Positions 1 to 6,372 of a DNA stretch of 11,997 bases are shown here, piece by piece. How positions within the stretch are numbered: the stretch's first letter is position 1; the number at the start of each line of letters is the position of its first letter. The position numbers and the translations under genes are program-made. Under the pieces are notes generated by a model, which saw only the letters and a program-made list of their open reading frames with translations, had not been told where the DNA came from and ran no database searches. Source of the stretch: Brevibacillus sp. (GTDB lineage Bacteria > Bacillota > Bacilli > Brevibacillales > Brevibacillaceae); NCBI GenBank assembly GCA_029240815.1, contig JARDZO010000174.1, forward strand, positions 1 through 11,997, read 5' to 3'.

Positions 1-20
1 CGCTAATGCCCGTTTTTTTT

Positions 21-54
21 TGCAAAAAAACCCCTACGAATGGGGTTTCTTGCA
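21..54 (-). terminator. Rho-independent terminator of the permease gene
   Basis: An imperfect hairpin pairs 21-34 with 42-54 around a 7-base loop. The core is AAACCCC/GGGGTTT, extended by a TTGCA/TGCAA block with one mismatch and one bulge. Read on the - strand, the GGGG arm runs straight into seven T residues. It lies about 140 bases past the stop of the permease at 192-1655, the only visible gene it could serve. The + strand tail (TTTCTT) is weaker, so any bidirectional activity would be partial. Confidence 0.75.
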
Positions 55-191
55 AATCTATGATTCGAACTCTTATTCACGGGATCATAGTTTCAATGGA
101 ATATGAAAAATGCTCCTCCCCTGTCAGCTCATCTGCTTCACCCTAGCATTGAAGATCGGCATATCCGCATACCCATACTGAATGTATGAAA

Positions 192-1655
192 CTACCAAAT
201 AACAAGTGCAACTATCGTGGAAAGAACCAAGCCAACTATGACGGGCAAAAAGTTTTTCCGGGCTAACTCAAATGCAGATACGCCGCAAAATCCGGACACG
301 GCAACCAAAGAAGACCAAGCCACAAGCGTTCCGCCCCCAGTAAAAATCGTACCAACCTGACCGATAGCCGCCAAGGTAGATGCGTCGACTCCCACTCCTT
401 CTGCCATTGCTCCAGAAAGAGAGCCTGCTAAAGTCAAACCAGCGAATCCTGAACCATCCAATCCGGTAAGCATGCCCACAAACAAAATTCCAAATGCGGT
501 TAAAATTGAGCTTTGCGGAACGAAACCTTGGGCACTTTGCACAAGATCAAACAAAAATGCCGGTTTCGTTGCCTCTTCCCCTAACGATAAGATACTTCCG
601 GTGAAATCACTGCTTCCCATAAAGAAAAATCCAGCAATCGGAATGACTGCCCCCATTACACGAAACGCAACGACAAAGCCTTCTGTAAGATGGTCACTGA
701 TTTTATCAAACGCTTTCAAGCGTCCGGAAGCGAAAGTTGCCATGATAAGAAGCATAACAGCCACCCCGCAGATTAACGCCGCTCCGTCTCCGCCTACTAG
801 CCCCCCCTCGCGACCTTCGCTAAACTTTGTACTAACCATGAAGCCTACAACCCCAAGCATGGTCAGAGGGACGATAACAGCGAACACCTTCCCCCACTTT
901 GTCACATCGTTTTTTGGTTTTGCATCCTCAGCTGTGGCAGCTAATTCATTGGTAGCCTGCCCGTGAGCACTTATTCCTTGCAGAACAGCTAATTCATTTT
1001 CCACTTCGGAGCTATTAGGTTTGCGGATCTGCTTCCTAATGGTTACATAGGAAATGGCAATAGCTGTCAATCCAGTTATAAACGACAATACCAAAGATTT
1101 GTCAGCTACTAGACCCGTTTCAATACCTGCAGCTGTAGCAGTCACCATTGGTACAACCTGCATGACATAGTCAGAAGCCAAGGCCATACCCTGACCGGCC
1201 AGTGCGACAGCCATCGCTGCACCCATCACTGGTAATCCAGCACGAACCGCTGCAGGCACAAGCAATGCACAGATCAAAGGAACAGCTGGTGTCGGCCAGA
1301 AGAAAAGCGAAATCATATACGTAATACCGACTAAAATGAAAAAGGCAACGTGACCGTTTACCATATACTTTTGAATCGGGGCAATCATTTGTTTGTCAGC
1401 GCCCAGATCCTTCAATGAATTTAGCAATGCAACCATAAAGGTCATGATAAGGAAAATATTGAATAATTCTTTTGCCGCTACAAGGTTAGCATTAAAAATG
1501 GCTGTAAACCCTCCAACCACGCTTCCCTTATAAAGACAGGCTACGAGAAACGTACCTATTAATGTTGGAATGACAACTCCTCGACGGAAAATGATTGCTC
1601 CAATAATAACCAAGGTTACAAATGCAAACATCCAATGTGCTGCAGTCAATGCCAT
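192..1655 (-). CDS. Polytopic membrane permease, ion-transporter-like, substrate unknown
   Basis: This is a 487-residue integral membrane protein that I recognise only as a secondary-transporter type. About 11-13 hydrophobic segments are visible. They lie in two halves separated by a charged, presumably cytoplasmic loop at about residues 206-254. Half one carries FFWPTPAVPLICALLVPAA (about 118-136) and half two carries GLDGSGFAGL (about 398-407) and FTGGGTLVAWSS (about 438-449). Gly/Ser/Pro-rich hairpin-like stretches of this kind are typical of the ion transporter (IT) superfamily (GntP, CitMHS, NhaC, DcuC relatives). The family call is an inference, and neither substrate nor coupling ion can be read from the sequence. 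The ATG at 1655 is preceded by AAGAAGGTG at good spacing. The gene is monocistronic: tandem terminators lie upstream and a terminator lies downstream. A cre-like site 45-57 bases upstream suggests carbon catabolite control. Confidence 0.8.
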   Translation of the reverse strand: MALTAAHWMFAFVTLVIIGAIIFRRGVVIPTLIGTFLVACLYKGSVVGGFTAIFNANLVAAKELFNIFLIMTFMVALLNSLKDLGADKQMIAPIQKYMVNGHVAFFILVGITYMISLFFWPTPAVPLICALLVPAAVRAGLPVMGAAMAVALAGQGMALASDYVMQVVPMVTATAAGIETGLVADKSLVLSFITGLTAIAISYVTIRKQIRKPNSSEVENELAVLQGISAHGQATNELAATAEDAKPKNDVTKWGKVFAVIVPLTMLGVVGFMVSTKFSEGREGGLVGGDGAALICGVAVMLLIMATFASGRLKAFDKISDHLTEGFVVAFRVMGAVIPIAGFFFMGSSDFTGSILSLGEEATKPAFLFDLVQSAQGFVPQSSILTAFGILFVGMLTGLDGSGFAGLTLAGSLSGAMAEGVGVDASTLAAIGQVGTIFTGGGTLVAWSSLVAVSGFCGVSAFELARKNFLPVIVGLVLSTIVALVIW

Positions 1656-1699
1656 ACATGAACACCTTCTTTCATACGGATATTGTCCCGATTATCCAC

Positions 1700-1712
1700 G
1701 ATTTCGCTTCCA
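1700..1712 (-). promoter_or_regulatory. Candidate cre (CcpA) site upstream of the permease
   Basis: On the - strand the sequence is TGGAAGCGAAATC, which matches every fixed position of the cre core TGNAANCGNWNNC. The flanking W positions do not match. It lies 45-57 bases before the permease start, between any promoter and the gene, where CcpA would act as a roadblock or overlap the promoter. I estimate roughly one chance match per 12 kb on both strands, so its position upstream of a transporter is suggestive only. Confidence 0.35.
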
Positions 1713-1824
1713 GCCGGCTGCCCCTGACACCACTTAGTATTCTGCTTTTTACAGGCTACTGAGTTAAAACCTGATCCCCCTATATTCGTTTTTCTTTACA
1801 TCGTCATTGTACTTTTGATTTTTG

Positions 1825-1847
1825 ATTATTTTAAATATAAAAATAAT
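1825..1847. repeat. AT-rich inverted repeat upstream of the permease
   Basis: ATTATTTT (1825-1832) and AAAATAAT (1840-1847) are perfect 8-base arms around a 7-base spacer, about 170-190 bases before the permease start. It could be an operator or UP-element-like sequence. The stretch is almost pure A/T, so chance is a serious alternative. The rest of the 1656-2048 gap holds the cre-like site and the two terminators listed separately. I could not settle on a convincing -35/-10 pair for the permease. Confidence 0.25.
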
Positions 1848-1911
1848 TATTAAATCATTCTTAAAACCTCATAAGCCAAGAATAGAGAGACAAAATGATC
1901 CTTTTTCCAAT

Positions 1912-1947
1912 AAAAAAACCTGCCGGGATTACTCTCACCAGACAGGT
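1912..1947 (-). terminator. Second (distal) terminator after the mhq operon
   Basis: On the - strand ACCTG (1947-1943) pairs with CAGGT (1922-1918). Further pairs (one T-G wobble, one mismatch, then GG/CC) extend the stem. Seven T residues follow (complement of 1912-1918). It lies about 50 bases beyond the stronger terminator at 1998-2028, making a tandem stop between the operon and the permease promoter region. Confidence 0.6.
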
Positions 1948-1997
1948 CGAAAATGTTGATAAATCAATAATGAACGCGTCATTCCCCCTTTGCACGC

Positions 1998-2028
1998 AAA
2001 AAAACAGCAGTACAATCGCCCCTGCTGT
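1998..2028 (-). terminator. Main terminator of the mhq-like operon
   Basis: On the - strand ACAGCAG (2028-2022) and CTGCTGT (2010-2004) form a perfect 7-bp stem around an 11-base loop, followed by a run of seven T residues. It starts about 20 bases after the stop of the last operon gene (2049), the classical geometry of an intrinsic terminator. Confidence 0.85.
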
Positions 2029-2048
2029 CTTCTTTGATTTGCGTTTGT

Positions 2049-2717
2049 TCATTGCTTGCTGTTTTTCACCCATTGGGCTACTGTTACGGTTCGCTTGGCT
2101 TGATGTTGTACCGCTCCACTTACGTCTTCAACCATTTTTCCTTCTTGATTGACGGTTACGCTCGTTCCGTACGGATTTCCCCCTGCTCCAAAAATGACTG
2201 GGTCCGTGTAACCCGGAGGCACCACGATAGCACCCCAGTGATGCATAGTCGTGTACAGCTGCATGATGGTTTGTTCTTGTCCGCCATGAGCATTTTGGGC
2301 AGAAGTCATCGCGCTCACGACTTTGTTGGCCAGCTTGCCATGAAACCACAATCCACCTGTCGTATCCAAAAACTGCTTCACTTGACCCGGGACGTTGCCA
2401 AACCGCGTCGGGACGCTAAAAATGATGGCGTCTGCCCACTCCAGGTCGCTCAATGTTACTTCCGGAATATCTTTGGTCGCATCCACATGAGCGCGCCAGG
2501 CAGGATTAGAATCGATCGCCGTTTGAGGTGCCCACTCTGGAATCTTCAAGAGTTTGACTTCGGCGCCGGCTTCCTTTCCTCCAGTGACGGCCCACTCCGC
2601 CATCTGATGATTGGTCCCCGTCGAGCTGTAATAGATGACAGCGAGCTTCACTTTTGGCTTTACGGGCTCCTCTTGTTTCTTTGGCTCCGTTCCAAAGAGT
2701 CTAGAAAAAAATCCCAT
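2049..2717 (-). CDS. WrbA-type flavodoxin-fold NAD(P)H:quinone reductase, N-terminally extended copy
   Basis: A 222-residue FMN-dependent oxidoreductase of the WrbA/type IV quinone reductase group, expected to carry out two-electron reduction of quinones in the cytoplasm. The FMN phosphate loop is SSTGTNH at about 31-37. PTRFGN (about 103-108) and the TGGLW...GGQEQT region (about 120-150) match the WrbA signature. It is a paralogue of the product of 5068-5679; by hand alignment I count 32 differences over 199 residues (about 84% identity). It differs in having about 19 extra N-terminal residues, beginning MGFFSRLFG and then Lys/Glu/Pro-rich, which could be an amphipathic membrane anchor plus linker. 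The start at 2717 follows GGTGGAG at good spacing. It is the last gene of the operon, 13 bases after the carboxylesterase, and is followed by two terminators. The fold is certain; the physiological substrate is inferred from the locus. Confidence 0.88.
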   Translation of the reverse strand: MGFFSRLFGTEPKKQEEPVKPKVKLAVIYYSSTGTNHQMAEWAVTGGKEAGAEVKLLKIPEWAPQTAIDSNPAWRAHVDATKDIPEVTLSDLEWADAIIFSVPTRFGNVPGQVKQFLDTTGGLWFHGKLANKVVSAMTSAQNAHGGQEQTIMQLYTTMHHWGAIVVPPGYTDPVIFGAGGNPYGTSVTVNQEGKMVEDVSGAVQHQAKRTVTVAQWVKNSKQ

Positions 2718-2730
2718 GATTCACTCCACC

Positions 2731-3360
2731 TTATTTATTCTTTTCTCCATCTTGATTGAATATCTCCCGAAACCACTCGGCTGAAGCATCCACTTCCATG
2801 CCGGTGAGCTGATGACCATAGGATGCCCAATGGATCGAAATTAAAGCACCCGCCTCTTTAAACAGACGATGTAATTCCTCTGTTTCCTGCGGGGAACAGA
2901 TCGGGTCATTCGTCCCTGCACTCACAAAAATCGGTACTCCTGACAAATCGGGCAGAGGAATCCCGCGACGCGGTACCATCGGATGATAGAGGATGGCTCC
3001 TCTCAAGGAATCCTGGTAATGGAACAGCAGGCTTCCCGCAATATTGGCTCCGTTGGAATAGCCGACCGCGACCAGATTGTCACGATCAAATTGATATTCA
3101 ACGGCAGCCTGATCCAGAAAGTCATTGAGCTCCTTGGTACGGAAAATGAGATCCTCTTCGTCAAAAACGCCTTCCGCAAGCCTTCTGAAAAAGCGCGGCA
3201 TTCCGTTTTCCAATACGTTGCCTCGCACGCTGAGCACAGCCGAGCCCGGATAAATCCGTGGGGCTAACGGCAAAAGATCGTTCTCGTCTCCTCCTGTACC
3301 GTGTAAAAGAAGTAAGGTAGGTGCATTCGGATCGGTCCCTTTTCGAAAGACATGTTTCAT
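2731..3360 (-). CDS. mhqD: MhqD-type carboxylesterase/hydrolase
   Basis: A 209-residue alpha/beta hydrolase of the phospholipase/carboxylesterase family, the length expected for B. subtilis MhqD (YodD). The oxyanion-hole motif LLHGTGG is at 18-24. The nucleophile elbow is GYSNGA (Ser102), the acid is Asp152 in GTNDPI, and the base is His183 in YGHQ. There is no signal peptide, so it is cytoplasmic. Its ATG (3358-3360) directly abuts the TAA of the dioxygenase (3361-3363). Its ribosome binding site GGAGG lies inside the dioxygenase coding end, so the two are translationally linked. In the known MhqR regulon the mhqE-mhqD pair (dioxygenase plus hydrolase) is induced by methylhydroquinone and catechol. 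The hydrolase presumably acts on ring-cleavage products or quinone adducts, though its exact substrate is not established. Confidence 0.88.
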   Translation of the reverse strand: MKHVFRKGTDPNAPTLLLLHGTGGDENDLLPLAPRIYPGSAVLSVRGNVLENGMPRFFRRLAEGVFDEEDLIFRTKELNDFLDQAAVEYQFDRDNLVAVGYSNGANIAGSLLFHYQDSLRGAILYHPMVPRRGIPLPDLSGVPIFVSAGTNDPICSPQETEELHRLFKEAGALISIHWASYGHQLTGMEVDASAEWFREIFNQDGEKNK

Positions 3361-4308
3361 TTACTTGTCTCCCTCCAGTACACGTACGGTGATCGGCATC
3401 AAGCCATCCTCAATCTGTGTCCGATGTGGTTCATACCATTCCGGAAGCATCAGTTTTTCACCCAATTGATCAAACGTCTCATCCTTTTCAAAACCCGGAG
3501 GATCTGTCGCGATCTCAAAGAGAATTTCCCCATATTCCCGGAAGTAGACCGCGTTAAAATACTGCCGGTCCACGATATCGGTCGGCTGCAAACCATATGC
3601 CTGAACACGCTGTTGCCACACGCGATGATCGCTGTCGTCTTTCGCTCTCCAGGCAATATGGTGGACAGTCCCTGCTCCCCCGGCTCCACGCAACATTGGT
3701 TTCGCATTGACGTCAATGATATTGCCGATGTCACCTACCGCCCGGAAACGAACGAGATCTCCCTCTTCGCCAACCTTTTCAAGACCCATCAGATTTTGCA
3801 GCACTTCCATTGTCTTCGCAGGGTTGACACTAAAGAGAATCGCACCACCAAATCCTTTGATCGCTTTATCGGCTGGCACTCCTCCAAAAGACCACTTGCT
3901 CATCTGCCCACCTTCGCGCTCTACTAGCTCCAGTTGCAATCCGTCCTGATCCGCAAATTGCAGATACGTCTCCCCAAAACGTTCTACACGGGAATAGGAA
4001 ACGTTGAATTTATTCAGTCGTTCTTCCCAGAATCCCAGAGTGCCAACCGGAACCATAAAGGTCGTATAACCCACCTGTCCGCCGCCGATGCGCCCTTTGC
4101 GGGAAGTAGCCCACGGAAAGAACGTGATGGCTGTTCCCGGACTTCCCACTTCGTTTCCGAAATACAGATGGTACACTTCTGGTGCGTCAAAGTTGATGGT
4201 CTTCTTCACGAGTCTCAGGCCGAGTAAGCCGGCATAAAAATCGACGTTCTCCTGTGCATTTTTTACAAAGGCGGTGATGTGGTGAATTCCTGCAGTTTGC
4301 TGATTCAT
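3361..4308 (-). CDS. mhqE: Ring-cleaving dioxygenase, MhqE/MhqO/MhqA family (two VOC domains)
   Basis: A 315-residue type I extradiol dioxygenase with two VOC modules (about 5-130 and 150-270). By comparison with the hydroquinone dioxygenase PcpA, the metal ligands are His10 (GIHHIT), His217 (VHHIAW) and Glu265 (LFEIATD); all three are present, so the enzyme should be active with Fe(II). The expected reaction is oxygen-dependent opening of hydroquinone- or catechol-type rings. B. subtilis has several paralogues (MhqA, MhqE, MhqO). The symbol mhqE is chosen because the next gene is mhqD-like, as in mhqED, so orthology to one particular paralogue is uncertain. The start at 4308 is preceded by GGGAGG at good spacing. 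The gene is 21 bases downstream of the nitroreductase and abuts the hydrolase, so it belongs to the same transcript. Confidence 0.88.
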   Translation of the reverse strand: MNQQTAGIHHITAFVKNAQENVDFYAGLLGLRLVKKTINFDAPEVYHLYFGNEVGSPGTAITFFPWATSRKGRIGGGQVGYTTFMVPVGTLGFWEERLNKFNVSYSRVERFGETYLQFADQDGLQLELVEREGGQMSKWSFGGVPADKAIKGFGGAILFSVNPAKTMEVLQNLMGLEKVGEEGDLVRFRAVGDIGNIIDVNAKPMLRGAGGAGTVHHIAWRAKDDSDHRVWQQRVQAYGLQPTDIVDRQYFNAVYFREYGEILFEIATDPPGFEKDETFDQLGEKLMLPEWYEPHRTQIEDGLMPITVRVLEGDK

Positions 4309-4329
4309 TTCTTTTTCCTCCCCTATGGT

Positions 4330-4965
4330 TCACTTCATTGTAAATTGGTTATAGCTGACAAACTCTCCGACAGGCTTTCGATAGCCTCTCACGCGTTGTC
4401 CGGAAAGATCTTCTTTTCCGATCGTGATCATCATTGCCGGTACATATTGATCGGGGATGCCCAAAATCTGACGAATCTCTTTGGGGTCAAAGCCGATCAT
4501 CGGGCAGGTATCCCACCCTTTCTCTTTCGCTGCCAGCATGAACAGCATTGCGGACAGGCTCGCCGTGCGAATCGCTTCATCCCGCTTTAGCGACTCTCCC
4601 CCTTTATCGTAAAACGTGTGTATGGAGGAAACGGTCCTGTCGTATTCTCGTTTATCGATCACTCCTAGGTGAAGAAGTCCTTCGTTGATTTTCCCTGCTT
4701 GCAGATGCGCCTCTTTGTCGCCCAGTACGAGAATAACTGCCGAAGCGGTTTTCACTTTATATTGCTTCTGTGCGGCTTCGTATACTCTATCTTTGATGTC
4801 TGCGTCGTTTACGATGACATAGTGAGCATGCTGTAAGTTAAAAGCAGACGGAGCAAATTTCACGAGCGAGAGGATTTCATCGAGCTCACTCGACGAGAGT
4901 TCTGTATCAGGTATAAATTTAGTGGCGGATCGGCGTTGTTTCACCAGGTTCGAAAATTCACTCAT
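4330..4965 (-). CDS. mhqN: Nitroreductase-family FMN oxidoreductase, MhqN/YodC type
   Basis: A 211-residue nitroreductase-fold flavoprotein. FMN-contacting motifs are RRSATK (11-16), APSAFNLQ (38-45), the WDTCPMIGFDP segment (151-161) and the C-terminal RGYRKPVGEF (193-202). It should reduce quinones or nitroaromatics with NAD(P)H in the cytoplasm. B. subtilis MhqN (YdfN) and YodC are the nearest named relatives I recognise; which one is the true orthologue cannot be decided here. The frame is open to a TTG at 4989, but I place the start at the ATG 4965. AGAGGAGAA lies 8 bases before it and inside that longer version. A weak third MhqR-like palindrome (4992-5008) and a 12-bp hairpin lie upstream. 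The gene may therefore have its own regulated start, or be read from the reductase at 5068-5679. Confidence 0.85.
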   Translation of the reverse strand: MSEFSNLVKQRRSATKFIPDTELSSSELDEILSLVKFAPSAFNLQHAHYVIVNDADIKDRVYEAAQKQYKVKTASAVILVLGDKEAHLQAGKINEGLLHLGVIDKREYDRTVSSIHTFYDKGGESLKRDEAIRTASLSAMLFMLAAKEKGWDTCPMIGFDPKEIRQILGIPDQYVPAMMITIGKEDLSGQRVRGYRKPVGEFVSYNQFTMK

Positions 4966-4991
4966 GCGACGTTCTCCTCTCGATTTCAAGC

Positions 4992-5008
4992 ATCTTTAAT
5001 TTAAGACT
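4992..5008. promoter_or_regulatory. Degenerate third MhqR-like box before the nitroreductase
   Basis: ATCTTTAATTTAAGACT keeps the arms TCT/AGA and the TTAATT centre of the two strong boxes. Extended by one base, it agrees at 13 of 18 positions with TATCTTTAATTCGAGATA. It lies 26 bases before the nitroreductase ATG, with the nitroreductase ribosome binding site between them. If bound, it would allow extra repression or an internal promoter. AT-richness makes a chance match possible. Confidence 0.35.
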
Positions 5009-5011
5009 TTA

Positions 5012-5048
5012 TTCGAAATGTGGAGATCGTTTTTCCCCACATTTCGAA
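5012..5048 (-). terminator. 12-bp intercistronic hairpin, possible partial terminator
   Basis: TTCGAAATGTGG (5012-5023) and CCACATTTCGAA (5037-5048) are perfectly complementary around a 13-base loop. It begins about 20 bases after the stop of the reductase at 5068-5679. On the - strand the stem is followed only by TAAAGTCTTAAATT, not a proper U-tract. It is therefore a leaky terminator or a 3'-end stabiliser/processing element rather than a firm stop. That would let the first reductase be made in excess of the downstream enzymes. Confidence 0.5.
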
Positions 5049-5067
5049 GCTTCCATCCGACGTTTCC

Positions 5068-5679
5068 TTACTGTTGGCCTTTTTTCACCCATTCAGCGAC
5101 CGTAACGGTACGATTCGCCTGATGCTTGACTGCGCCGCTCACATCTTCCACCATTTTTCCGTTCTGGTCGACTGTCACACTCGTACCGTACGGATTGCCA
5201 CCTGCTCCGAAAATGACTGGATCGGTGTAGCCCGGTGCGGCAACGATTGCTCCCCAGTGGTACATCGTGGTGTACAGTTGGAGAATGGTTTGTTCTTGGC
5301 CACCGTGCGCGTTCTGAGCGGAAGTCATCGCGCTCACGACTTTGTTGGCCAGCTTTCCATGGAACCAGAGTCCGCCTGTAGTATCGAGGAACTGTTTTAC
5401 TTGACCTGGTACGTTACCAAAGCGAGTTGGGATACTAAAGATGATTGCGTCTGCCCATTCCAAATCAGCCAGCGTTACTTCCGGTACATCCTTGGTTGCT
5501 TCTACATGGGCTTTCCAAGCAGGATTTCCTGCGATTGCTGCCTCTGGTGCCAATTCCGGTACTTTCAATACTTTGACCTCTGCTCCTGCGGCTTTCGCTC
5601 CTTCTTCTGCCCACTGAGCCAGCTGATAGTTCGTTCCAGTCGAGCTGTAATAGATCACTGCCAAATTTACGTTTGCCAT
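5068..5679 (-). CDS. WrbA-type flavodoxin-fold NAD(P)H:quinone reductase, first operon gene
   Basis: A 203-residue FMN-binding quinone reductase of the WrbA/type IV group, the usual length for the family. Visible signatures are YYSSTGTN (10-17, FMN phosphate loop), PTRFGNVPGQ (84-93), TGGLW (101-105) and AHGGQEQT (124-131). It lacks the N-terminal extension of its paralogue at 2049-2717 but is nearly identical to it from about residue 60 to 140. The expected job is two-electron quinone reduction that avoids semiquinone radicals. In this locus it stands where B. subtilis uses the azoreductase-type AzoR2 in its MhqR regulon. AAGGAG precedes the ATG at 5679. The leader is about 150 bases long from a promoter region overlapped by a strong MhqR-like box (5835-5858), so it should be induced when the repressor is inactivated. 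Confidence 0.88.
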   Translation of the reverse strand: MANVNLAVIYYSSTGTNYQLAQWAEEGAKAAGAEVKVLKVPELAPEAAIAGNPAWKAHVEATKDVPEVTLADLEWADAIIFSIPTRFGNVPGQVKQFLDTTGGLWFHGKLANKVVSAMTSAQNAHGGQEQTILQLYTTMYHWGAIVAAPGYTDPVIFGAGGNPYGTSVTVDQNGKMVEDVSGAVKHQANRTVTVAEWVKKGQQ

Positions 5680-5749
5680 TTTATCTCGCTCCTTATTTTT
5701 CGTTTTGTCCTACCTCTTCCGATTGCCAAGTCCCGTACCACCTCCCGAA

Positions 5750-5784
5750 AAGTCCGGATAGCGTACGCGCTGCTACCACGACTT
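5750..5784 (-). other. Hairpin in the 5' leader of the first reductase
   Basis: Within the roughly 150-base leader, AAGTC (5784-5780) pairs with GACTT (5754-5750) on the - strand. A second helix GTAGC/GCTAT sits inside it, around a GC-rich apex. It lacks a U-tract, so it is not a terminator. It might stabilise the mRNA. No known riboswitch class is recognised. Confidence 0.3.
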
Positions 5785-5834
5785 CCTTATCATTCCCAAA
5801 TTACTACCTTCATCACTCGTTTTATCCTGATGTC

Positions 5835-5858
5835 ATATATCTTAAATTCGAGATATAT
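5835..5858. promoter_or_regulatory. MhqR-like operator in front of the quinone-reductase operon
   Basis: A palindrome with perfect 8-base outer arms ATATATCT (5835-5842) and AGATATAT (5851-5858) and core TATCTTAAATTCGAGATA. It agrees closely with the MhqR box known from B. subtilis (TATCT...AGATA arms around an AATTCG centre) and differs at one position from the box at 6351-6372 over 18 bases. On the - strand a possible -35 TTGAGG (complement of 5859-5864) abuts it. A weak -10 (GATATA, 17-base spacing) falls inside the box, so bound repressor would occlude RNA polymerase. The promoter elements are much less certain than the palindrome. Confidence 0.75.
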
Positions 5859-5870
5859 CCTCAAAAAAAT

Positions 5871-6329
5871 TTACTTTTTTAGTTCTGCTACTCTCAAACC
5901 TGTCTGTTTTAATAGGTCGATCATTGTATTCTTTTCGTCAGTCGTTAATCCTTCAAACAGAGTCTCGATAACTGCGCGATGCTGTGGAAAAATTTCATCC
6001 ATCAGCTTTCGTCCTGTAGCCGTTATCGAGGCGTAAATGACACGCCGATCCTCCTGGCAAAGCTTGCGTTCCAATAATTTCTTGGACTCCAGCTTATCGA
6101 TCACATAGGTCATACTGCCACTTGCCAACAGTACTTTTTTGCCAATATGCTGGATGGACTGCTCCCCTTTATGATACAAAAGTTCAAGTACCATAAACTC
6201 CGATGGATTTAATCCGTATCGTTTCATATCATCCGTCACAAAATCGCTGATGGATCGATAGGCCCGCGACAGGATCACGAACAATTTCAATGAGAGTTCG
6301 TCGTTGCTGTTACCATCTTCTCTTTTCAC
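5871..6329 (-). CDS. mhqR: MhqR-type MarR-family repressor of quinone detoxification
   Basis: A 152-residue MarR-family winged-helix regulator. N- and C-terminal helices for dimerisation flank a DNA-binding domain at about 40-105. The recognition region is KKVLLASGSMTYVIDKLESK (about 64-83) and the wing carries EDRRVIYASIT (93-103). The stretch LSLKLFVILSRAYRS and the LASGS recognition helix closely resemble B. subtilis MhqR (YkvE) as I remember it. There is a single cysteine, Cys91, next to the wing; whether it senses electrophiles is unknown. The start is GTG at 6329, with GGAGG 10 bases upstream and no better alternative. It has a strong promoter with an MhqR-like box at the transcription start, so it should repress itself. 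It reads toward the detoxification operon, with no clear terminator in the 191-base gap, so some read-through is possible. Confidence 0.9.
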   Translation of the reverse strand: MKREDGNSNDELSLKLFVILSRAYRSISDFVTDDMKRYGLNPSEFMVLELLYHKGEQSIQHIGKKVLLASGSMTYVIDKLESKKLLERKLCQEDRRVIYASITATGRKLMDEIFPQHRAVIETLFEGLTTDEKNTMIDLLKQTGLRVAELKK

Positions 6330-6350
6330 AGAACCAGATCCTCCAACAAA

Positions 6351-6372
6351 ATTATCTTTAATTCGAGATAAT
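6351..6372. promoter_or_regulatory. MhqR-like operator over the mhqR transcription start
   Basis: A palindrome with perfect 7-base arms ATTATCT (6351-6357) and AGATAAT (6366-6372) around TTAATTCG. It overlaps the last two bases of the mhqR -10 element and covers the expected transcription start, a textbook position for autorepression. The core is TATCTTTAATTCGAGATA, almost identical to the operon box at 5835-5858. Confidence 0.8.

Noticed and set aside
58..90. CTATGAT...ATCATAG inverted repeat near the left edge
   Set aside because: It has seven-base arms with a 19-base loop and no U-tract, next to a much better terminator; it is likely chance and nothing else supports it.
472..966. 164-codon open frame on the + strand inside the permease gene
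   Set aside because: It is antisense to a clear membrane protein, Pro/Ser/Thr-rich as expected of a shadow frame, and has no supporting start signal.
1861..2073. 70-codon - strand frame between the mhq operon and the permease
   Set aside because: It overlaps the end of the reductase gene and runs through both intrinsic terminators; its residues mirror the hairpin repeats.
2034..2759. Long open frame on the + strand opposite the second reductase, resembling another at 5020-6036
   Set aside because: The two resemble each other only because the reductase genes beneath them are paralogues. Neither has a plausible ribosome binding site, both overlap strong - strand genes, and the second runs through the operator and into mhqR.
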